Origin: Primulina eburnea
Taxonomy: Eukaryota; Streptophyta; Magnoliopsida; Lamiales; Gesneriaceae
Assembly: GCF_022965805.1 (NCBI RefSeq)
Contig: NC_133101.1
Span: 23,770,868 to 23,834,867 of the forward strand
Direction: 5' to 3'
DNA length: 64,000 nucleotides
The position numbers were made by a program, and so were the translations under genes. The notes under the pieces were generated by a model. It did not search any database. It worked only from the letters and a program-made list of their open reading frames with translations, and had not been told where the DNA came from. Shown one piece after another: positions 45,903 to 54,629 of the stretch; position 1 is the first letter of the stretch, and every line of letters starts with the position of its first letter.

Positions 45903-46075
45903 TACGACGGTTTTTGAAACAACCGTCGCTATTAGCAACAGTTTTTCAAAAAACTGTCGCTAATAGCGACTGTTTGAATTAAAACCGTCGCCGATGTTGG
46001 ATCGGCGACGGTTGTACTAAAACCGTCGCAAATATTAGCGACGGTTGCTGAAAAACCGTCGCTAAAAAAAAAGTG
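45903..46075. repeat. subterminal GCGACGGTT array of the hAT derivative
   Basis: About eight ACCGTCGC / GCGACGGTT words in both directions, several forming hairpins with CTATTAG or TAATAGC centres. hAT transposases are known to bind repeated subterminal motifs; here they are concentrated at one end only. Confidence 0.75.
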
Positions 46076-46519
46076 GGCTGGGCTACAGCCCAGTACAGCC
46101 CTAGAGTAAATCCGTCTCTGGCTTGACCCATGGGTAACAATGATACAAAGAAGCAGAAGAGTAAAAGCAGCAAGAAGAAGAGTAACGGTAAGAAAAGCGG
46201 TGCGTGTTGGCTTGCTCAATTGTTTACATCCAACAGGTGCTTTTTTCCGAATTTTTTTAAAGATAATTTAATTTAATTTAGCTTAATTTAAATATATTTA
46301 TTTAGTTTAAATTTATAAACGTTATAACAAAAACAAATCTGAAACGGTGAGCTTTGATTGCAAACCAATTACATTCCGAAACGATGTCAACTAATCAAAC
46401 AGACAAAAATAAGTCATATTCAATTATTAGATAATATAATAAATAACATTTCAACCAAAGTTATTCTCATTCTTTAAAACGTTCGGGAAAAAAAAACCAG
46501 AGTCGGGACTTTTTCCAAA

Positions 46520-48633
46520 ATGGAAATGGATAATTCTGTTATTGTTCCTATCAATTCACTTCAAACATACCAGAAAAATGCCAAAATTAAATTAATGGTT
46601 CTGCGACAAGGAAATCAAACCTCCACAAGGCAAGGTTGAACAACTATCCGCAAGACGATATTCATGGATAAAGAAGTAAGTTTTTAGATAAATAGTAGAG
46701 GCAGAAAAAATTCAAACAAAAAATTTACTATGCCAGTCTCCTTAAAATATCGTTCTATCATTCTTTATAAGCAAAATTTACAGAAAAATATCATTTTCAA
46801 TTTATTGGTTGTATTATCTTATAATACTGATTTACTTGTGCTTTCTGTCTGAAGGGTACATTGATTCATGGTTTAATGTTTTCAAACATAATTCAACTAT
46901 TTGAAGATCAGATGAAGATCAACAAGACTTATATTATCGAGGACCCGAGTATCCAACTGATAAACAAAAAGTATCCAAATGTGAATAAAAAAATTGAATT
47001 TCTGCTGCACAGAGGGACAATACTCAGAGAGGCACAACAACAATTAACATATGACAACTTGAACTTTGACTTTAAAGAGTTTGCTTATGTGAATGCAAAT
47101 CCAGTCACTGATAATGAACATGGTAATCTTAATACAATTATTTTACATTTATAAAAAAAATGCTATGTTTGTTTAACGTCTGACCCATTTTGTACAGATG
47201 TTATTGGAATTCTGATGAAAGTTCGACAAGTTACTCGTTTTGAAAGAAAAGACAAGCTCGGCTTTGGTTATAGAAGGGAAGTCATTCTGATTAACACAAT
47301 GTAAGTTCGTAAAATAAAATCACCTAATTCGACATTTATTTCAAAATCTTTTTTCTTGCAGGCTACAAACTATCACAATAAACTTATGGGATGATCTCGC
47401 ACTGAATGAAGGACAACTTCTGAAAGAAAATCGTATTCAAAACTCAATCGTGGCCTTCTGCAATCTTAAAATGAGTGTATATCATGGTATTGTCATAAAA
47501 TAATTATATTTTTCTTGTGTTATAAACATAAATAATTTGGCCAGCCTCTTCTAAATAAACCAGGATTTCCTCAGTTGCAATCAACATTCACTACGGGAAT
47601 GCTGCTAAACCAAAAATGTAACGAAACCGAAAGAATGTGGGGAAATCAAACTAGAGCAATTGATGGATAAAAATATTTCTTTGACACAGGTACAAGAAAT
47701 ATTACAACTCGGTATATGATTTCCAAAATAAATTTACAAAATATGATGTTACTAAATTATATATAAATATGTTCATGTAAATGAGATTATGTAATACACA
47801 TACATACTAAAGTTTTATTCTTTTCTAACAGGACATGCATTACTGCTTTAAGGCAACTATATGTGAGATTGAGAATAAATCAAAACCATGGTATGATGCC
47901 TGTGCCAGTTGTCTCAAAGCAATCATCCAAACAACGAAAGGAATAAGTTGTGCAGATTGCACAAAACAACCTGTTCAAATTATGCAAATGTATGATTCAT
48001 ATTCTCTTATTTTGTAGTGTTGTTAAAAAATCCTACTTAAACCTTGATGTCATGTGAATTTCTATAGGTATCGTTTAACAATGACAGTGCAAGATAATGA
48101 CACATCAGCAAGACTTACCTTATTTGAAGATGTTGCCTCAGATTTTATTGGTTGCTCGATGGATGAATATATTGAATTACTCAATAAGGTATACATAATT
48201 GTAATTGTAAATCCTTTTGTCATATTTATAAATGTTTATTATTAAACTTCCCATTGAAACTATATAAAAACAGGAACAGAATGAGACAAAATTTCCATTG
48301 CTCTTGAGAACTCCATCAAGGAAGAGCATGTGTTTATATTCAAGATGGATCCAGAAATTGTTAAACAGAAAAAAGAACTGTCTATAGTAGTGGAAGGCTT
48401 CCAAAGGCCATTCCTAGATATCTTCGACACCAACCAGCCTGGAAAGCAAGTGTCGGCAACCAGTTTCCATGATCGCAAAAGGAAAAAAAAACAGATTCAC
48501 CGAGAACTACAAGAAAGTTAGATGACTTACAAGTTTCAAAGCATGCAACAGATGGAAGTTTTGAAATCGAAGTTGACAAGAAATTTTCTGCATTTAGTCA
48601 AAGACGAAGACGTGTATTGAAGCAGAAGTTAAA
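46520..48633 (+). pseudogene. Helitron RPA1-like single-strand DNA-binding protein
   Basis: Replication protein A large-subunit relative found in plant Helitrons, thought to coat single-stranded DNA during rolling-circle transfer. Eight candidate exons with GT/AG borders: 46520-46674, 46856-47122, 47199-47300, 47363-47486, 47573-47690, 47832-47989, 48067-48188, 48273-48633. OB-fold parts: GTLIHGLMFSNIIQLFEDQM, then FKEFAYVN, DVIGILMKV and INLWDDLAL. A zinc-binding part has four Cys in CASC and CADC (exon 6). Lesions: a stop in exon 1 (TRQG*), a frame slip in exon 5 near 47630 and one in exon 8 near 48310. Confidence 0.8.
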
Positions 48634-48845
48634 GTGATTAACTTGAAAAAATACCAATATTGATAGTGATTAGCGTATAAGAGGAAATATATAGAATATT
48701 TCTAAATTATTTGGCATCAGTAGCATTATATGATTTATTCCTTTTAAACAAATTTTTTGTATTTTCAAATTATCAGTATTAAATTAATTATTCTTAAGAA
48801 ATAAATTGCTTTTTTCCAATTGTATGTATTTCTTCGTATATTACT

Positions 48846-48873
48846 CACGTGCAACGCACGTGCTTTTTCCTAG
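48846..48873 (+). terminator. Helitron 3' terminus: hairpin and CTAG
   Basis: CACGTGC-AAC-GCACGTG is a perfect 7-bp stem with a 3-base loop at 48846-48862. CTAG at 48870-48873 follows after seven bases and is followed by host T. This is the canonical layout for ending rolling-circle transfer. Confidence 0.93.
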
Positions 48874-49180
48874 TAAAATGAAATGTGCCTATCTCGCGTC
48901 GCCGTTGTTCAACAAGAGCATTAATCAAATGATTGTCAAACTCTCGAAAATCACATTGTAAAACTCCATAAATCTCATATTATTTAAGTATGCAAGAACA
49001 CGATTGCGTAAATAATTTCTAGCATATAACATCCAAACCAGATTGTCTGATCGCTTAACTCTTATACTATCATTAACAGTTTTGGAAGAAACTTTTGATG
49101 ACATATATGTTGCTTGTAAGTAGAGAACACTGGATCTTCTGGAACTCAATTTTCTGTCATTCTGAAATAAGTTGTCAAAA
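48874..49180 (-). pseudogene. plant mobile domain (PMD) pseudogene, N-terminal part
   Basis: Minus-strand start of the PMD gene. The frame contains SSKVSSKTVNDSIRVKRSDN, LVWMLYARNYLRNRVLAYL and, in a neighbouring frame, FDNHLINALVEQRRREIGTF then HF, where PMD proteins have LI.ALVERWRPETHTFHLP..GE. It stops at the Helitron; the next residues (FGEAIVTLQ) are at 19430, with a one-base shift at the junction. The true start is uncertain: an in-frame Met at about 49105 fits, and the more upstream hydrophobic stretch (to 49257) may be intron. Confidence 0.8.
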
Positions 49181-50686
49181 CAACAAGTTAATACAAAGTA
49201 TTCTAATAAAAAATAAAATAATACATATAAAATTAAACTCAAAAATTTATTAAGCATAAATTTTAAAAATAATATAATATTTAATATATGTATAAAATAA
49301 AATTTTAATCTTCATTTTTCATATAAACAAATACTTGTTCTTGTATAGACTTGTTTTTCTCTTTCGTTTGATTATTTTACTCATCGTTCACCTTATTTAT
49401 AGCAAACGTTTGAGCAAATTTTAAGAGAAATTATTGAATTGTAGCGTTCGCTTACACTTACAACGGACGCTGCAGTATGCTGAAAAAGCTGCAGTGGACC
49501 CTGCAACGCCACAAATGGTGGCGTTTTGTAGTATTACTGCAAAACGCTACCATACAAAGTATTTTTAAAATTAATAATAAAATAACCAAGAAAAAGGGTT
49601 GACATATTAGCTTAAGTCTCCGAACATCCATAAAAGTATTGTGTCATTTCTTTTACTACATTTACATATATTGATTAATTGCTATATTTGAGTATATAAT
49701 CATCTTAAGAACCATCATATCGTTTATGTAGAATCTGTGATTTGACCGTCTCTCAAGTATCGAGAAAATCAGGTCTCGTGTAGGTAACACTATCAAGACA
49801 TGTCATACTATTTAATAGTGTTGTCGAGAAAATTTTGAAAAGAGTTTATTCACACATTCTAAATTCTAACCCCATCCTAATAGGTTGTCCAGTTATCTCT
49901 ATATAATTTCTCGTCATATGGTGTATCTCAAAACGGTTTAAATATTTTGAATTAAAGTTAAGAACGCATTATTCACTGTCGTTTTGTACTTTATTGCTTT
50001 GATGGCCTATGTGTAACACACAAACAAATGGATGATTGGTACATAGAAAACATTATATTATAACGGGTTTGTGACCTATGGATTGGGCTCAAATGCTTTG
50101 CAAATGAACCAAATATCGGACGTCAAGATGCACCAAACGATCCAGAAACTGAACCAAGAATTTACCTTAGGATGAGCTAAACTAAATATAAATAATTAAT
50201 TTATTTTGATGGAAAAAATTTCTTAAAATTTTATAATGTATCTTGTTATAAATATCAAACGCACAAGCATATAAATACATGCACACAGTGGTGGCCCCTT
50301 AAATTCTGATGCAGAACCACCAAAATACCCCAAAAATTTTAAAATTGTAGAGATAGATAATTATTAATAAAACAATAAAATTTTACCCAAAAGTTTTTTC
50401 ACCAATGAACTTTGGTGACTTTGGTGACAACTTGAGAATTTTGTAATGGAAATACGTGTGAATGTTGAAGCTTCTGAATTATAAAGGCTTGGTGATATTT
50501 ATAGAAAGATGGTTCAAACAAGAAACGATGTGGTTTATTTCATCCTACCCATTAGTTTACTTTTTTTTTTTGAATTTGAATTTCAATTTGAATTTGATTT
50601 TGAAAGTTCCGTTTCCACAGTGTAAACGTGATGAGGGTGAGTGTTACGTGTATCAGAATGTAGGTATTTACATAGGTGTTGTAACA
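49181..50686. other. intergenic, AT-rich, with hairpin cluster
   Basis: No gene seen. At 49440-49560 there is a cluster of inverted repeats built on AACGC: AACGCCAC/GTGGCGTT (49505-49525) and GCGTTTTG/CAAAACGC (49521-49547). They could be the end of a small DNA transposon, but I found no partner end. The rest is plain AT-rich sequence. Confidence 0.5.
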
Positions 50687-51140
50687 TCCACGACAACATG
50701 CAGCGGAATATGTAGTTTAAGACATTAACCCGTAACTGGAATGATAACGATGCAAGAGACGAGATATAAATTATGCACAAGTATAAAATACTTGTGTGGT
50801 GCCTCAGGGCAAAATAATTCACTAGAAAAACTTGTAAGTTTACAAAAACCAATATTAGTGAAAGAATAAAACAACTCCCTTGTCAAGGTGAGTAACAAAT
50901 TGCATCCTAAACCTCTATCACACCGTATAACCAATATACAGAGGATGCATCAACTGAGAAGTGAAAAGTCTTCAAAAATCAACACACTAATCAAAACAGT
51001 GATTAGTCATTGTCTTCAGATGTTGTCAGCACTTCACATCAACACTCTAACAATGGCACGAGATTGCTTCGATAAAAAGAAACCTACTTCAAACTTCGTC
51101 TCTTCCTCTGGAAAAAAAACTTCTCTCTATCGTCTTCTTA

Positions 51141-51147
51141 TTTTATA
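51141..51147 (-). promoter_or_regulatory. TATA box of Sirevirus B LTR
   Basis: TATAAAA on the minus strand, about 75 bp downstream (element direction) of the ATATCTTAAAGATAT palindromes. Confidence 0.6.
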
Positions 51148-51222
51148 ACATCTCTTTCGAGTCCTATTAAACATAGAAAAAGAATTTCATTAGGAAACAA
51201 ATTATTTTAAAACAAGGATATC

Positions 51223-51310
51223 ATATCTTAAAGATATTATCATATCTTAAAGATATTATGAGTCAAATATTAAATCTATATGTCTAGAAAGGCAAAACTT
51301 TAAAGATATT
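51223..51310 (-). promoter_or_regulatory. ATATCTTAAAGATAT palindromes in Sirevirus B LTR
   Basis: Two perfect 15-bp copies (51223-51237 and 51242-51256) and a half copy (51296-51310). Confidence 0.75.
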
Positions 51311-51401
51311 AAAAAGGAAAATATATCAAGGATAAAATTCCTTTCAATCTCTCTTTTTTGCCTTTCTGGACAAAACAACCCAAAAATGGTTATTCTGCTC
51401 A

Positions 51402-51490
51402 ACTCCCCCTGAGTTTAGTAAATCAGTGACTCAGCCAACTTTAGTTGACTCCCCCTGAATTTATACCGTTAAGCCTCCCCTGAAAACAAA
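51402..51490 (-). promoter_or_regulatory. three polypurine tracts upstream of Sirevirus B 3' LTR
   Basis: On the minus strand CTCAGGGGGAGT (next to the LTR), TTCAGGGGGAGTC about 45 bp before it, and TTCAGGGGAGGC before that. Repeated tracts are a described Sirevirus feature; the one abutting the LTR would be the working one. Confidence 0.75.
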
Positions 51491-51909
51491 CATGGTTAAT
51501 CAAATGTTGTATGATAGATGTTGCAACATTTAGATCATAACATTGATACAGTTCATTAACCAGGAGAAACTAAGATCAGAGAAAATAAAGACAACTAAAC
51601 TACTAAAACCATCAAGAGAGAAAAAAGGAACGAAAACTCAAAATCTCATTATCCTTCATTACTGCCAGCATCATCATCATCATCATCATCCATTTTTTCT
51701 CCACTGGTTCAAGCTGTATCTACTCCCCTTTTTTGTCCAGAATGGACACCAACTTCCAGCATAAGCTCATAATCAGCCACTTGATCTTCATAATGTTCAA
51801 TGGTCTTCTTGGCATTTGCAATCTGTTGTCGACCATAGGCAATCTGAGTTTGAATGTAGGAGATAGACATGATTACATAACCAGTAGGAGGGACATCTGT
51901 AGGAAGCTG

Positions 51910-53571
51910 TTAAGCAATCTCAGGTACAGGCTCAGATGTTGTATCATCAGTGTTGCCAACATTCGGAACAACACTAGGGTTCACCCAAGGCAGGTCAATC
52001 TTTCTGTTGCCTTTGATATAGACAGGAGAAATCTTCAGAGGATCTCCAACAGGACAGTGATCATCATCAATATCCCTAATGAAACCTTGAGATTCCAAGA
52101 TTCCATAAATCAGTGAAGGGTAAGACAACTTGGTTTTCTTGTAGTCTCCTTCAGCATATTGCAATGCTGTCTTGAACACCAGCTTCTGAAAGTTAAAGGC
52201 ACTACTAGTACCAATAGAGAACAAAACCAAGGCCTGAGATCTGGTCACAGTAGTAGAATTGGTTGACGGTGTCCAATTCCAAATGGAGGTCTTGTGTAGC
52301 ACAGAGAAAAAAGAAGTGAGATTGGCAGCACTCAACTTCTTGGGATTGTCAGGGAACACTTTGATCAGCCCTCCAGTGAGCACAGAGGTTACAAGTTACA
52401 ACATGGATGTCCAGGTTTTCTTCAACTTCCTCAACATCAGGAGTGTTGTAGAATGAATTGATCACAGAAGGTGAGAACTTGTAGATACGATCACGAACAA
52501 ATACTCTCCCATACTTCACCGATTGCTCATCTCCAACACTGCCCAGAAGATTGCAGTAGAACTCCAACACAACACGGTGGCAATACGGCATAGCAGTAGT
52601 GACAGTGGAGAGCAACCTTCGGTTCTTTAAAAACTCAATCAAGTTGTGCTTCCATATGCAACAACATCAATATTTTTTTCCTCAATCAGCTCTCTCTCAA
52701 TAAACAGGGGCCACAATGCCAAAGCATCCTCAGAATAAAACTTGGGAGAAAAGGACTTACTTAAATCATAATGCAGAGTCAATGTTGTGCTCGGTGTTGT
52801 CAACATCCACCTCAACACCGGTAGCAGTAGCAGCAAAATCTTCTGAGGACTCACTTTCTTCAGAGCCAATATCTTCAGACTCAGCATCATCTTGTTCCTC
52901 AGATTCAAAATCAGACACAGAAGATGAAGATGAATTATCAGAAGCTCCAGGCCGGTTTTCCTCAAATTCCTTCATCATTTCTGAATCAGGTTCATCCTCT
53001 TCAGGAATTTTTTTCTTGGCAGCCTTTTCTTCTTTAAGTTGAGCAAGAAACTCGGCCAGAGATTGTTCATCTTCTTCAGGCTCAGTAGGAAATCTTTTTC
53101 TGCAACATTTTGTGGATTTGTGACGGGGTTTTGCTCTTGAACATCAGAAGTAGAACTGGGTTCCTTTGCAGCAACAGTTGGTTTGGGGCGAGCCACCAAC
53201 TCAAAATCATCATCATCGGAGTCATCTCCAAATGAGAAATCAGGGTCCAGAAGATTTGAGGAGGTAGATGTCCGAGACTTCTTGATTGGAACAAAGTCAG
53301 GATCGAACCCTGCTTGTCTTTTTGACCTTTGGGGTATAGGAGCAGGGGGAAAAGCTTTATTCAGGGCTTCAAAGTCCGGTGGAATTTCGACGTTGATCTC
53401 GTTCCCAGGTTCACCAGGGATGATTATTTCCAGCGGAATTGGTTCTTCTGGCACAACCATAATTTCCAAGCCCTCAACATTGGCTTCGGCGGTGAGTGTT
53501 GTGTCAGATGACTCTCCACGCATACTCGCAGCCATTTCACTCCTAATGTCGTGAGGATCGAATCCAGCCAT
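51910..53571 (-). pseudogene. extra ORF of Sirevirus B (plant transposon protein domain)
   Basis: Lies downstream of pol in the sense direction, where Sireviruses carry an additional (sometimes called env-like) ORF. A Met at 53571 starts MAGFDPHDIRSEMAASMRGE, followed by an acidic, Pro-rich region and a Ser/Asp/Glu block (52978-52766). Then RVVLEFYCNL and GRVFVRDRIYKFSPSVINSF follow (about 52590-52440), which resembles the putative plant transposon protein domain (V..G....F....IN). The end is AHWRADQSVP, then FPDNPKKLSAANL. Frame shifts near 53080, 52770, 52640 and 52370. No signal peptide or clear membrane segment, so an envelope role is not supported. Confidence 0.7.
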
Positions 53572-54629
53572 CTGCGAAATCAAAAAGAAGTAGAGTAGTT
53601 CGAATAACACTGAAAATCGCGAAGACAGAGATAAATTCCGGAGAAAAGAATTAATAGTGAGGGCAGGAGAAATTTTAGAATGTGAGGGAAAATAATAAAC
53701 GGTAAAGATATTCCTTATTATTTAAGCACAACCCTCCAACGGTAACATCCTGTTAGGCCGCAACTTCAGCACCTTTCCAAACCGGTTTTTACTCTCAGCC
53801 AACGGTAACTTTCTAAAACAGTGCAATCATTACTTCAAGAAATCAGTCAGGATAAAACTCCACGTCGAATTAACACCACAAACAGTTAGAGATCAAAATT
53901 TTCAAAATTAAGTGGTTAGGGTTTTCTTCGTATTTCATGAATTAAAATCTAATAGCCCACCGAACTTGATAAATTCACATAACATCAGAGTGAATGACTT
54001 AAATTTATGCCCAAAATATGATAAAAAATGAAATACACAAGCATGTGATCAAACTGTGATATGTCTGTACTTAGGTGTTGGCAACACTTCCTGGCAACAC
54101 TCACAATTTGGACTCAAACTTTCTTAAACATTTTTAATTCAGACATGGTAGCTCCCACTTCTAGAAGAACGGTCTTCATTGGACTCCTTTAGGTAGCTTT
54201 TTCCATCTGTATTTTGACTTAGAAGTGGTAGCTCCCACTCTAGAAGAACGGTCTTCCTTGGACTCCTCTAGGTAGCTTTTTCCATTTTCTTCTAAACATT
54301 TTTTGTTCTATTTTTCTCCTCTTTTCTATTTTTCACCTTATTGCTTAAGATTTTTCCAAGTCATTTTTCGCATTGGACAAGATCATGTGATACACGAACA
54401 TCCTTAACTACTTAATGACTTAGATTGAGCATAATCCACACTTTAAAAAAAATTTGTGAGAAAGTTTGATTCTCAACTGAGAGCACACCATTCAGTATCC
54501 TTCACTTGTACAGGTTTCACACAGAATAGGATGAATGCAATATGTCTAGCATCCTAAAAAGAAAATGCACATGCATGCTGAGTGTTGTCCACATGTGTTT
54601 GTAACACCCAGGTCAACATCCGTGAGTGA
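53572..54629. other. Sirevirus B spacer with tandem duplication
   Basis: Non-coding. GGTAGCTCCCACT with the following GAAGAACGGTCTTC and TAGGTAGCTTTTTCCAT occurs twice, at about 54148-54215 and 54227-54292 (79-bp period). Each contains a short inverted repeat, GAAGAACGGTCTTC. CAACA motifs at 54072-54105 and 54583-54625. Confidence 0.65.

Larger units (their letters stand above)
45007..46120 (-). mobile_element. hAT derivative, internally deleted
   Basis: Ends CAGGGACGGATCCAGG and (inverted) CAGAGACGGATTTACTC. The 8-bp target duplication GCTTGACC (44999-45006 and 46121-46128) is the right size for hAT. It carries two scraps of a TTF/ZMYM1-like transposase N-terminus on the minus strand and a subterminal array of GCGACGGTT words at 45903-46075. 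Too short to encode a full transposase. Confidence 0.9.
44462..46150. mobile_element. inverted-repeat (foldback/MITE-like) element with nested insertions
   Basis: Long inverted repeat. The left arm reads TTCTTTGTATCATTGTT (44462-44479), then TTACCCATGGGTCAAGCCA and AATTTCTGAGAAATGAAGTG (44657-44699). The right arm has their complements at 44975-45006 and 46121-46155. The left arm is interrupted by about 175 bp (44486-44658) holding GGACAGTGCC twice and CCAGATTTA / TAAATCTGG as an inner inverted repeat. The right arm is interrupted by the hAT element. The centre (44710-44965) has no gene. Superfamily unknown. Confidence 0.7.
19431..48873 (+). mobile_element. 29.4 kb Helitron with Rep/helicase, RPA and captured gene fragments
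   Basis: Rolling-circle transposon. The 5' end is TCTCTATCTTCTATTTAAAA with host A before it. The 3' end has a perfect 7-bp stem hairpin (48846-48862) and CTAG at 48870-48873 with host T after it, the A/T insertion typical of Helitrons. Both flanks are adjacent pieces of one PMD exon (TFHF on one side, FGEAIVTLQ on the other), which proves the boundaries. Contents in order: leader, small exons, Rep/helicase, cyclin D fragment, flippase fragments, inverted-repeat element, RPA-like gene. Without nested elements it is about 12.5 kb. All its genes are broken, so this copy is no longer autonomous. Confidence 0.9.
50687..51401 (-). repeat. 3' LTR of Sirevirus B
   Basis: Minus strand begins TGAGCAGAATAACC right after a purine tract and ends GGATGTTACAACA. 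The right end is supported by the tract; the left end by the TG..CA rule only. A TATAAAA box at 51141-51147 and the palindromes at 51223-51310 fit a U3 region. Confidence 0.7.

Noticed and set aside
48925..49257. Small membrane protein (minus strand, hydrophobic N-terminus)
   Set aside because: The second half of the frame is the PMD N-terminal domain; the hydrophobic part is probably intron sequence read through.
51910..53571. Viral envelope protein in Sirevirus B
   Set aside because: No signal peptide, no convincing membrane segment; the recognisable part resembles a plant transposon protein domain.
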